The notes beneath the pieces are model-generated. The model made no database searches, was not told the DNA's origin, and saw only the letters and a program-made list of their open reading frames with translations. The translations under genes were made by a program, and so were the position numbers. From the NCBI RefSeq assembly GCF_022532105.1, contig NZ_CP092832.1:868001-932000 (forward strand): DNA of 64,000 bases, written 5' to 3'. Of the stretch, positions 1 to 7,042 are shown one piece after another; position 1 is the first letter of the stretch; every line of letters starts with the position of its first letter. Source of the DNA: Flavobacterium sp. HJ-32-4. GTDB taxonomy: Bacteria > Bacteroidota > Bacteroidia > Flavobacteriales > Flavobacteriaceae.

Positions 1-616
1 TTGTTGGGTCGATGTTCTGTACACCGATGATAAACGCCCGCGTACGTTTTTGGGGAACGCCATAATCAGCAGCCATTAATTTCCCAGAAGCGAGCCTGAA
101 TCCCATTGCTTCCGCGGTCTCGATAATGTCCGCATGTTCTTGTGAACCAAGAAGCTGGGGTACATTCTCTATGATAAATAATTTCGCTTCACTACGTCGC
201 ACAACCTCTAGAAATGGCCTCCACAATTCGCGTCGCGGATCCCCCTGCCGATTTCTGTTTAACAAACTAAAACCCTGACAAGGAGGACCACCAATTACAA
301 TATCAGCCTTTGGAATCTTCGTATTTGGATCGGACAGAATTTCTACTATGTCTCCCTCTATGCAGTGGTTTCCAAAGTTCTTGTTGTAAGTTTCAACAGA
401 TTCTTTGTTGTAATCATTCGCCCAAATAGGTTTAAAATTATGTCCAAATGCTCTTGTGAAACCCAATGTCATCCCCCCGGCACCACAGAATAGATCGATT
501 AGTTTGTATTCTTTCCTGTCGTCCGCATCCTTTGACTTCCGGGAGTAATAAAGGAACTCGTCCTCTAAGAGGATACTCTCTAAAGTTGGTATGGGTAAAT
601 AGTCGGTACGGAGCAT
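1..616 (-). CDS. DNA (cytosine-5-)-methyltransferase, C-terminal part outside window
   Basis: A reading frame open to the left edge starts at an ATG at 616 and gives 205 residues. Visible C5-methyltransferase motifs are motif I DLFCGAGG (about residue 42), the catalytic motif IV GGPPCQGFS (about residue 107), the motif VI ENV (about 145) and motif VIII GVPQKRTRAFIIG near the end. The family transfers a methyl group from S-adenosylmethionine to cytosine. The target-recognition region and motifs IX-X lie outside the window. An N-terminal extension of about 38 residues precedes motif I. Whether a restriction enzyme partners it cannot be seen; the gene upstream on the same strand is a membrane protein. 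Family assignment is very firm; specificity is unknown. Confidence 0.93.
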   Translation of the reverse strand, partial: MLRTDYLPIPTLESILLEDEFLYYSRKSKDADDRKEYKLIDLFCGAGGMTLGFTRAFGHNFKPIWANDYNKESVETYNKNFGNHCIEGDIVEILSDPNTKIPKADIVIGGPPCQGFSLLNRNRQGDPRRELWRPFLEVVRRSEAKLFIIENVPQLLGSQEHADIIETAEAMGFRLASGKLMAADYGVPQKRTRAFIIGVQNIDPT

Positions 617-767
617 GACAATTTGTTTGAAACAAATATATTTTGATTCAGTCGATTTTAGTGTTAACAACTATTTTACATCTCCAATGAAGCATTGTAC
701 TGCGCAAACTCCGCCGCGCACCCGTCTCCTACTTTGCGCGACCTTGCGCCCTCACATCAAAACCAAC

Positions 768-1259
768 TCACCATTTTTTAATAAACTGGTACACTACAGC
801 CGCTACGACAATCAGCCAAAGCTCGCCTTTCCATGGTGTGAAGTGGCGTCGGAGGCGATACATCAAAACACCTGACAAAACAATTACCGAAAGGCGCATC
901 GGCACATACCACAGGGCCTTATGCCACTCGAGGTAGGGCTTGAGGCAGGATTTGTCAACGAAAAGATTGCCGACTTCGTAAACCAATGGGCAAAGCAGCA
1001 CAGTAAGTAAAAAGAGTCCGGGAAGCCGCCGGTATCTTGATACGACAAGAAAACCAACCGTCGCTGCCGCCAGAAGGGTGATATGGAGCGCAACGTCCAT
1101 CAAAACCCGGTGTTGTTGGATGGTCTGTACGGGCGTTCCGGAAGGGTAATCCGTGATGCGTTTAAAAACGACACGCCCTACATTGACCGAAACATCCCTG
1201 AAGTAATAGAGAATGGCAAGGCAACCGATAAAGAGCAGTATCTTTTTAACGTAAAGCAC
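768..1259 (-). CDS. small multi-pass membrane protein of unknown function
   Basis: I place the start at the GTG at 1259 (VLYVKKILLFIG...), giving 163 residues. The longer reading frame begins inside the heptad repeats further upstream and its first about 50 residues are repeat-encoded. Four to five hydrophobic helices are visible: about residues 4-18, 52-72, 80-100, 118-135 and 145-160. I do not recognise a family. The 3' end is followed by about 150 bases without a gene before the methyltransferase start. The start codon is uncertain. Confidence 0.6.
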   Translation of the reverse strand: MLYVKKILLFIGCLAILYYFRDVSVNVGRVVFKRITDYPSGTPVQTIQQHRVLMDVALHITLLAAATVGFLVVSRYRRLPGLFLLTVLLCPLVYEVGNLFVDKSCLKPYLEWHKALWYVPMRLSVIVLSGVLMYRLRRHFTPWKGELWLIVVAAVVYQFIKKW

Positions 1260-1338
1260 GGATGAGGTTGTTTTATCGTGGTGGTAAATATAGCGCTTTG
1301 CAGCTCCGCTCCGCAAACATCCCCGAGGGTGCAGCCCC

Positions 1339-1428
1339 ACATCGCACAACCACGAACCACGAACCACTAACCAAAAACCAAGAACCAAGAACCAAGAACC
1401 AAGAACCATGAACTATAAACCAAGAACC
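1339..1428. repeat. heptad low-complexity repeat (AACCAAG/AACCATG type)
   Basis: About twelve tandem, slightly degenerate 7-bp units of the form GAACCAW or AACYAWG, for example AACCAAG four times in a row. Related blocks occur at about 1600-1665, 2797-2852, 3972-4025 and 4690-4796. All lie between genes. Confidence 0.85.
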
Positions 1429-1439
1429 CCCTATAGCCA

Positions 1440-1515
1440 TTTCGATTTCGAGCGTAGCCGAGAAATCCAAAGAAACGGTACGGCCCGCGTCATCCCGAGC
1501 ACCGCGAGGGACCTC
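1440..1515. repeat. dispersed intergenic repeat, TTTCGATTTCGAGCG...CCGCGAGGGACCT type
   Basis: Contains TTTCGATTTCGAGCGTAGCC, then GAGAAATCCAAAG, then CATCCCGAGC and CCGCGAGGGACCTC. The same word order recurs at about 3538-3616 and 4553-4625, with partial copies at about 2727-2752, 3733 and 3882. I see no coding potential in it. Confidence 0.75.
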
Positions 1516-1599
1516 TCACTGCCTCCCGAAATCGAAAGAAATCCCCGCAACTACCGAATAAAAGGTCAACCCTGAACTACCAACCCCCACATCCCACAA

Positions 1600-1738
1600 C
1601 CAAGAACTAAGAACTATGAACCATGAACTATGAACCATGAACCATGAACCCTCAACCACTACCCACTGCCCACTGTCTTGTCCTAGCAATACACAGATAA
1701 AGCATGGATAGAGTATGGATACTGTATGGATACTGTAT
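1600..1738. repeat. heptad repeat block followed by an 11-bp tandem array
   Basis: 1600-1665 is a second heptad block (GAACCAT/GAACTAT units). 1695-1738 is four 11-bp units (AGATAAAGCAT, GGATAGAGTAT, then GGATACTGTAT twice). The word TGTCTTGTCCT lies just before the array, as it does before the array at 3435. This fills most of the gap between the membrane gene and the Pmp3-type gene; I see nothing else in the gap. Confidence 0.8.
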
Positions 1739-1825
1739 CACGAATGTATCAAAACCGCATCCCGCTGCTAACGGCGTGCAGCCACACCTCAAAATACCTA
1801 TCTTTATCCCATTAACCGACTTGTT

Positions 1826-2023
1826 ATGCGTTACGTCCTTGCGTTTTTCTTCCCGTGGCTGTCCCTGCTCTTACAGGGAAAGATCGGGTCGGGTATCGTG
1901 TGCCTGATCCTCCAGCTCACCCTCATCGGCTGGATCCCCGCCTTTATCTGGGCATGCACCTCCTTAAACCGCATGTATGCCGACCGGCGTACCAACCGTA
2001 TTATAAAAGCAATGCGGAAGTAG
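1826..2023 (+). CDS. YqaE/Pmp3 family membrane protein
   Basis: 65 residues with two hydrophobic helices (about 2-18 and 22-45) joined by LLQGKIGSG, and a basic tail (NRIIKAMRK). The layout FFPWLSLLLQGKIGSGIVC...IGWIPAFIWA matches the Pmp3/YqaE proteolipid family, small inner-membrane proteins linked in other organisms to salt and membrane-potential homeostasis. The length is slightly above the usual 50-57 because of the tail. It lies 31 bases before the next plus-strand gene, so the two may be co-transcribed. Confidence 0.85.
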   Translation: MRYVLAFFFPWLSLLLQGKIGSGIVCLILQLTLIGWIPAFIWACTSLNRMYADRRTNRIIKAMRK

Positions 2024-2054
2024 CGTATCGAAATAAACACGTAAAAAAACCACT

Positions 2055-2627
2055 ATGAGCTTCTTTAAAAAATTGTTTTCCGCCAATAAAGACAAACAAC
2101 CGGAAACGGCGTCGCTTCCCAAGTTTATCGCAACCGACGAATATATCGATACGCGCTACAAGGAGGAGAGAATCCCAGACAAGATACGGGAGGGTAATGA
2201 AAAAATGATACGAAGCTATTACGTAGATAACGCTATCGTGCCGAAAGTGGCCGAGCCACTGAACAGTCCGTTGAACCTCGACCAGATCAACGAGAACGAT
2301 GGCTTCCTACACTATTGCCGGGGATTTGGTTTGCCTGATGTGCAAATCATTTTTACGCTGGCGGCTTCCTTTGCCGCGTTTTTCGAATCGGAACATGGCT
2401 TCAAGCTTTATAAAGACCTTACCCCAGACTCGGAACTACGGGGAATGGTGATGAAGTATGAAAAGAATGGCGGGGTTTTGTTCGCGTATCCCTTTGAGTA
2501 TGCGCTGGCCGCCCTCAATGGAGAGAAGAGCTTTGAAAACCTGAACAAACAAGTGGGCGAAAAAATCGGGAACCTCCCCACCACCCAGGATTTTCTGGAC
2601 CAGTTAAAGAAACAGATGGGCGAGTAG
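2055..2627 (+). CDS. hypothetical protein
   Basis: 190 residues, acidic and soluble, beginning MSFFKKLFSANKDKQPE with no clear signal peptide or membrane helix. A middle section (about 85-125) is hydrophobic and aromatic-rich (FTLAASFAAFFESEHGF) and the C-terminus is helical and charged. I do not recognise the family. Codon use and start look normal, and the frame is uninterrupted, so it is probably real. It follows the Pmp3-type gene on the same strand. Confidence 0.65.
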   Translation: MSFFKKLFSANKDKQPETASLPKFIATDEYIDTRYKEERIPDKIREGNEKMIRSYYVDNAIVPKVAEPLNSPLNLDQINENDGFLHYCRGFGLPDVQIIFTLAASFAAFFESEHGFKLYKDLTPDSELRGMVMKYEKNGGVLFAYPFEYALAALNGEKSFENLNKQVGEKIGNLPTTQDFLDQLKKQMGE

Positions 2628-2846
2628 CATGTCGAAACCGGCGTATGCACTCGTCGCGAAGAAACGCTAAGCCGTCTTCTCCCATGGCGCGACCTCTCCT
2701 ATCGAAAAACATAGCCACGTGGGTTTCACCCGTTTCGAGCGCCGCCGAGCAATCAAAGGCTACCGCAGGGCCGGCAACTCTCAACCCCCATTTCGCACAA
2801 CCAAGAACCATGAACCAAGAACCAACAACTATGAACCCTCAACTCC

Positions 2847-3233
2847 CTACATCCCGATTTCGTCGATTTCGTTCCCATACGGGTCGGGTCCGTATTGGTT
2901 TTCGCGCGGTTGCCCCTCACCTGCTAACAATACGATCAGCCATATCGGACCTACTAAGGGCACGAATTGAATAAAGAAGTACCAACCGCTGTTCCCCGTA
3001 TCGTGTAAACGACGGACCGCCGCGGCCACCATCGGCAGTACCCCACCCAGTAAATACAGCAGGTAAAACGGACCGCCGGAACCCTCCTCGAAATTGAGGC
3101 CAAGAGCCTGGTCAAGGCAATACGCAGCAATTAAAAAGATGATGTGAAAGAGGACAGCCATCCAATATTCGCGGCGCGTAGTACGTCCCCGAAACTGGGC
3201 ATACTGCTTCAGTACATTGAGGAAGTATTTCAT
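2847..3233 (-). CDS. DUF805 family membrane protein
   Basis: 128 residues with the DUF805 (YhaH/YhaI) layout: an N-terminal FRGRTTRREYWMA motif, three to four membrane helices (about 25-42, 55-75, 85-105), the motif VRRLHDTGNSGWYFF in the middle, and a C-terminal NQYGPDPYGNE motif. The family is common in bacteria and of unknown function. The 3' end runs into a heptad repeat block (2797-2852), which supplies only the last few bases. Confidence 0.88.
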   Translation of the reverse strand: MKYFLNVLKQYAQFRGRTTRREYWMAVLFHIIFLIAAYCLDQALGLNFEEGSGGPFYLLYLLGGVLPMVAAAVRRLHDTGNSGWYFFIQFVPLVGPIWLIVLLAGEGQPRENQYGPDPYGNEIDEIGM

Positions 3234-3434
3234 GTCAGGTAGGATTTTACAGCGCCGATATTACAAATTCCTGTTGACATTTTCAAGAAATGGAATGCCG
3301 GCGGTGCATTTTGCGTGACCTGCTGCACAAAAGACGTAGACGTTGGGCAACCCTTATTAGCCGCTCCTTCACAACAGCCCGCATCCTGTTTCATCCTGTC
3401 TTGTCCTGAAATAACGATACCCAGATACTGCCTG

Positions 3435-3478
3435 TATAAAGCGTAGATAAAGCCTATATAAAGCGTATCTAAAGCGTA
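3435..3478. repeat. 11-bp tandem array
   Basis: Four exact-length 11-bp units: TATAAAGCGTA, GATAAAGCCTA, TATAAAGCGTA, TCTAAAGCGTA. As at 1695-1738, the word TGTCTTGTCCT lies about 35 bases before it (3398-3408). The period is close to one helical turn. Confidence 0.8.
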
Positions 3479-3591
3479 TCGTGTGACAGATTCCTATCGC
3501 ACGCCGGCCCTCAACGTGATATCCACGACCCATCTAGACATTTCGATTTCGAGCGCAGCCGAGAAATCCAACGTAACGGCACGGAGCGCGT

Positions 3592-3907
3592 CATCCCGAG
3601 CGCCGCGAGGGACCTAACCAGTCTTCAGTCGCAGTCACAGTCGCAGGAGTGGGCAGTAGGCAGTCGCAGTGGGCAGTGTTTCCGGATAACCCATTATCTA
3701 ATTGACGAATTATCTAATTGTCTACGCCCCGCCATCCCGAGCGCCGCGAGAGGCCTATCCGGTATTCAGTCGCAGTCACAGTCTCAGGAGTGCGCAGTAG
3801 GCAGTCGAAGTGGGCAGTGTTCCTGGATACCCAATTATCTCATTATCTAATTGACGAATTATCTAATTGTCTACGCCCCGCCATCCCGAGCGCCGCGAGG
3901 GACCTAC
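3592..3907. repeat. tandem duplication of a 141-149 bp intergenic unit
   Basis: Two successive units begin with CATCCCGAGCGCCGCGAG at 3592 and 3733, and a third copy of that word begins at 3882. Each unit contains GTCGCAGTCACAGTC..GGAGTG.GCAGTAGGCAGTCG and ends with ATTATCTAATTGACGAATTA and TCTACGCCCCGC. The stretch from 3234 to 4027 has no gene that I can support; short reading frames there are made of repeats. Confidence 0.8.
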
Positions 3908-3971
3908 ATCCGCTCCCGATATCTACAGGATCCTGCAAAACCCGAATAAACGTCGCGTCCGTCTCCACGGT

Positions 3972-4025
3972 CAACCCTGAACTATCAACCACCAACTACC
4001 AACCCTGAACTACCAACCCTCAACC
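3972..4025. repeat. heptad low-complexity repeat
   Basis: Degenerate 7-bp units (CAACCCTGAACTAT, CAACCACCAACTAC and similar) directly before the 3' end of the VOC-type gene. Confidence 0.75.
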
Positions 4026-4027
4026 TT

Positions 4028-4456
4028 TCACTCCCCGCTCCTCCTCGCATCAAAATCCACCATCCACTCAATACCATACTTGTCGCGGAACATGCCGAAG
4101 TACGAACCCCACGGACTGTCGCTGATCGGCATTTCCACCTGGCCGCCTTCCGATAGTCCGTGAAACAGCCGGTCGGCCTCCTCTTTGCTGGCGGCGCCGA
4201 TGGCGATCTTGCTGCGATTTTCGTTTTCGTTGGTGCGTCCCATGGCTTCCGGCACGTCGTTGGCCATCAGCACGCTGTTGCCCACCGGTAGCGCGATGTG
4301 CATGATCTTATCGGCCTCGTGCGGCGCGAACGGAAAACCGGGCAGGTCTTTGAAGCGCATGACCATGGCGAAATCGCCGCCGAATACCGAGCGGTAGAAG
4401 GTAAACGCCTCTTCAGCGTTGCCATTGAAATTGACGTGTGGGTTAAGTGTTGCCAT
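4028..4456 (-). CDS. VOC (glyoxalase/PhnB-like) family protein
   Basis: 142 residues from the ATG at 4456 (MATLNPHVNFNGNAEEAF). A longer frame to 4549 is possible, but the extra residues do not look like family sequence. The PhnB-like pattern is clear: N-terminal LNPHVNFNGNAEEAFTFY, then VFGG, a middle MHIALPVGNSVLMANDV, and a C-terminal WGSYFGMFRDKYGIEWMVDF. The family adopts the vicinal-oxygen-chelate fold, and members of this subgroup usually lack an assigned substrate. It stands alone between repeat blocks. Confidence 0.85.
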   Translation of the reverse strand: MATLNPHVNFNGNAEEAFTFYRSVFGGDFAMVMRFKDLPGFPFAPHEADKIMHIALPVGNSVLMANDVPEAMGRTNENENRSKIAIGAASKEEADRLFHGLSEGGQVEMPISDSPWGSYFGMFRDKYGIEWMVDFDARRSGE

Positions 4457-4552
4457 TGTTATATGCGGTGGTTTAGGCCCGAAGGCGGTTTTGGTAGGGA
4501 AAAGGTACGATTTTTTTGTTTGGAACAAGTCCGGGTTGACAGTAGCCACCGC

Positions 4553-4796
4553 ATTTCGAGCGCAGCCGGGAAATCTAAAAGCTGCGATACGCCCTCGTTA
4601 TCCCGAACCCCGTGAGGGACCTACACGCGCTCCTGATATCTAAACGCTTCTGCAAAACTCGAACAAACGCTAAACCTGTCTCCAAGGTCGCCCCTCAACC
4701 AGCAACCAAGAACTATGAACTCTCAACTCTCACTTCGCACAACCACGAACCACGAACCCTGAACTATGAACTATCAACCACGAACCACCAACCCCC
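4553..4796. repeat. dispersed repeat plus heptad block
   Basis: 4553-4625 is another TTTCGAGCGCAGCC..GAAATC...ATCCCGAACCCCGTGAGGGACCT copy. 4690-4796 is a long heptad block (AACTATG, AACCACG units). No gene is supported between 4457 and 5056. Confidence 0.75.
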
Positions 4797-4938
4797 GATG
4801 GCGCGGATTTGCAATCCGTGCGTGCTCAAATAATCCAGTACTTAGAATTCCGCAAATTGAGGGCACAGCACTTTTTCACAGAAGTATTGCTCTTCATTTT
4901 AACCACGGGCACGGATTGCAAATCCGCGCCAGCGGGGG
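4792..4938. repeat. REPIN-like element (two inverted REP hairpins)
   Basis: The left arm CCCCGATGGCGCGGATTTGC continues AATCCGTGC. The right arm is its reverse complement with one mismatch. Each arm alone folds as a small hairpin around GGATT-TGC-AATCC. About 87 bases separate the arms. A second copy at 11549-11689 has the same spacer apart from a 4-base deletion and a few substitutions. Such paired REPs are typically mobilised in trans by a RAYT transposase; none is present here. Confidence 0.8.
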
Positions 4939-5056
4939 TTGCGAAGGCAGGGGTAGACAATCCTGTTTACCCGCTACTTGTTCCCTGGTTCTCTTTTCGA
5001 TTATTGTAAGAGTGTATCAAAAATTCGTTCCCGTCCTCAAACGATAATATCTTTGA

Positions 5057-5365
5057 CTAGTTGTCTTTGCGATGATAATTACCCTTATTATCTCTAACTA
5101 TTTCGTATACAACCATATTGAAATTTTGGTAATATAGAGGTTCTCCAGTTCTATCAGATATTGTGAGGAAATCCACATTATCAAACGGTGCTTTGATGGC
5201 GACCGTCCAACTAGGATGTGGTTTACCTTTGTTGATATCCCGGGCCATCTCTTTCGCCTCATTAAAGTACGCATTTTCAATGTCCGACTCTTTATATCTT
5301 TCGCCCCTCAGTCCCTGAAGAACAGTCTTCGCGATTTCTAAAATTTGCTGTTCGGTGTGGGTCAT
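5057..5365 (-). CDS. putative immunity protein for the metallopeptidase tip at 5365
   Basis: 102 residues, soluble, with no signal peptide. The start codon overlaps the stop of the upstream toxin fragment in TAATG, implying translational coupling. The layout (N-terminal QQILEIAKTVLQ helix, central aromatic strands, then ISDRTGEPLYY) resembles the small proteins at 12161, 11744, 11203 and 10799. Those share a helix followed by strands and a (I/V)D..(T/S)..LL segment of PepSY-like appearance. Position directly after a toxin tip and kinship to the other array members suggest an immunity role; this is inference from context. Confidence 0.65.
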   Translation of the reverse strand: MTHTEQQILEIAKTVLQGLRGERYKESDIENAYFNEAKEMARDINKGKPHPSWTVAIKAPFDNVDFLTISDRTGEPLYYQNFNMVVYEIVRDNKGNYHRKDN

Positions 5366-6357
5366 TATATTATAATTTTTAATGGTGTCAAATTGTGTCC
5401 GTACTTTGGGTTAGTTCTAATATCATTGATGTAGTTTAAAGCATCTCTTAGTTCGGAATCAGACCATTTGTTTCTGCTTGCTAAGATTTGCTCCCAAACA
5501 TATGTTTCTTTTTCCAACCGAGAAAGGGTCAGGTAAATCTCACCAACCTCTTCAAAATGCCTCAAATGCGCCATTTCATGGAATACAACTATTTCTGTAG
5601 CACTCTTACTTAAAAAAAACTGCTTAGTGTGCGCATTGAATGCACCCCGTAAGCCGTCACCTTTCATTGCCTCGAATAAATCTTCAATAGTTTTAAAACC
5701 GTCGACAGGCTTGAATAACCGGGTAATATACTTCGCGTCCCCCTCTGCAATCAAATGAATTCCTTTTCGTTTTAAAATCCCGCGTAACTGCCTTATCTGA
5801 GATGCTTTTAAGACTCTACCGCCTAAGTTCCCCGTTTTTCGACTGGCCATCCAGTCCAATTCAGACTTGGAAAGGTTAGGGACATCATCAGCTATTTCCC
5901 TCAAAACATCATCAGACACCCCCTTCAACTCCTGCATCACCTCCATCCTCGTTCCCTGGGCGATGATTTGGCCATCGTAAAGCGCGGCCACCAATTTCTG
6001 CCCATTCCTGGCATCCGAAACCCCTTCTACAAATATAACCCCTGCCTTCCACAATTTGTCGGCGCGCGTAAGGAATTCCGCGCTATGGAACAACTCGGTA
6101 GGCTCGACAAAACGAAGCGTGTTTTTGACAAAGCCTGAAATCTCGATTTCAAGCACCAGCCGGGCGATACTGGCCCTCAGGAAGTTCTTCGTACTTTCCA
6201 CCGCCGCCTTTCCCAGTAGTCGCGTTCCCGCCGTTATCAGGGAACCGGCAAGCGGCAGGGCCGTTACACCGGCTACGGCAAGCGTTACTTTGTTATAACC
6301 CTCAAGGAAGGCGCGCCCTTCATCGCTCTGCATTAGTTGGTCCTCGGCAAGCGCCAC
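5365..6357 (-). CDS. 5'-truncated orphan polymorphic-toxin fragment with zincin metallopeptidase tip
   Basis: The frame encodes up to 345 residues from the homology break at 6400, or 330 from the GTG at 6357. An in-frame TAG lies five codons upstream of the break, and no native start is present. The N-terminal about 125 residues are nearly identical, ungapped at DNA level, to the conserved region of the ADP-ribosyltransferase toxin at 7043-9586 (6022-6400 against 7793-8171). The remaining about 215 residues form a different tip with GGRVLKASQIRQLRGIL, then the zinc motif HEMAH, then EKETYVWEQIL and ELRDALNYIND, as in zincin-like metallopeptidase toxin domains. It is best read as a displaced tip cassette. 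Expression would need an internal start (GTG 6357) or recombination onto a full-length toxin. Confidence 0.8.
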   Translation of the reverse strand: MALAEDQLMQSDEGRAFLEGYNKVTLAVAGVTALPLAGSLITAGTRLLGKAAVESTKNFLRASIARLVLEIEISGFVKNTLRFVEPTELFHSAEFLTRADKLWKAGVIFVEGVSDARNGQKLVAALYDGQIIAQGTRMEVMQELKGVSDDVLREIADDVPNLSKSELDWMASRKTGNLGGRVLKASQIRQLRGILKRKGIHLIAEGDAKYITRLFKPVDGFKTIEDLFEAMKGDGLRGAFNAHTKQFFLSKSATEIVVFHEMAHLRHFEEVGEIYLTLSRLEKETYVWEQILASRNKWSDSELRDALNYINDIRTNPKYGHNLTPLKIII

Positions 6358-6489
6358 GCCAATGTCAAAGGTAGAAACCGCAATATCAGTGAGGGCGAGG
6401 AAATGACACGAACACTATCCGAGCTTTCGACTTCGAGCATGAGGCGACGCTGGTCCGAGGTGTCCTGATTTACTTGAATACAGAGAAAA

Positions 6490-6516
6490 GGGCTGTCTCG
6501 AAATTGAAGACAGCCC
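6490..6516. terminator. hairpin terminator
   Basis: Perfect 9-bp stem GGGCTGTCT / AGACAGCCC with a 9-base loop, then CTATTTTATCC on the plus strand. It lies between the MORN-like fragment and the orphan toxin tip. Confidence 0.65.
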
Positions 6517-6537
6517 TATTTTATCCTTATGCTAAAC

Positions 6538-6729
6538 TCAGAATGACTCGACAAGGTTCCCGTTTTCATCCCACTCTTGGAAGGTTCCTTCAATAACATC
6601 GTTATTGTGATTATTTGAAACCTGCTTCAGCCTGCCGTTTTTATGATAGGTTTTGATCCAACCTTCTTGATAGCCTTCTTTATATTGCGCTTCCCAAGCA
6701 GGAAAACCATTGTCATGTTCAATAAATAC
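6538..6729 (-). pseudogene. remnant of a MORN/YwqK-type antitoxin-like gene
   Basis: A stretch with no start codon and an in-frame stop just upstream encodes about 64 residues. It includes EHDNGFPAWEAQYKEGYQEG, then WIKTYHKNGRLKQVSN, then EGTFQEWDENGNLVE and a TGA at 6538. The repeated pattern (G.....Y..G...G....Y..NG.L) is that of MORN-like YwqK-family antitoxin repeats, often found beside polymorphic toxins. Only the C-terminal repeats survive. Hairpins on both sides begin with the same GGGCTGTCTC word. I read it as the last piece of a lost immunity gene. Confidence 0.65.
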
Positions 6730-6732
6730 AAT

Positions 6733-6757
6733 GGGGCTGTCTCAAAAGGATAGCCCC
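6733..6757. terminator. hairpin terminator, related to the one at 6490
   Basis: GGGGCTGTCT and GGATAGCCCC form an imperfect 10-bp stem around a short A-rich loop. It stands just after the small gene that follows the ADP-ribosyltransferase toxin on the minus strand. The GGGCTGTCTC word is shared with the hairpin at 6490. Confidence 0.6.
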
Positions 6758-6787
6758 TTTGAATCCAAATCACCACTCTAAAAGTAG

Positions 6788-7039
6788 TCAATCTTCTGAA
6801 TGTTTCTCAATGATGGTGTTTTGTTCTTTTAGAAACTCCTCTCTCTCTTTCGGGGTCATCAGCTGTAATTTAAGAGACATTATTTCTTTTTGTATTTCTT
6901 TTAATTCTTCAAGTTCGGCTTTATTGTTCTGAATGTACTTTTCAATTTCTTTTTTAGTAGGGAATGACACAGACCCATGCTTTTTTAGCAATACATCTCT
7001 CCTTTCTTGCAGTTGATGTAAGTTCTTATTTTTATCCAT
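6788..7039 (-). CDS. small coiled-coil protein, candidate immunity protein for the ADP-ribosyltransferase toxin
   Basis: 83 residues, highly charged and almost all helical (QERRDVLLKKHG..., then EELKEIQKEIMSLKLQLMTP, ending EKHSED). It starts 3 bases after the stop of the toxin at 7043, so the two are coupled. It shows no resemblance to the PepSY-like or Imm35-like genes elsewhere in the locus. The immunity role is inferred only from position. The DNA is AT-rich, like the toxin tip and unlike the conserved toxin body. Confidence 0.6.
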   Translation of the reverse strand: MDKNKNLHQLQERRDVLLKKHGSVSFPTKKEIEKYIQNNKAELEELKEIQKEIMSLKLQLMTPKEREEFLKEQNTIIEKHSED

Positions 7040-7042
7040 TTA

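Noticed and set aside
2645..2974. 109-aa plus-strand reading frame after the hypothetical protein
   Set aside because: Made mostly of heptad and dispersed repeats and overlaps the DUF805 gene antisense.
1339..4796. Possible CRISPR array from the regular short repeats
   Set aside because: Units are 7 bp with no distinct spacers, and no cas genes are present.
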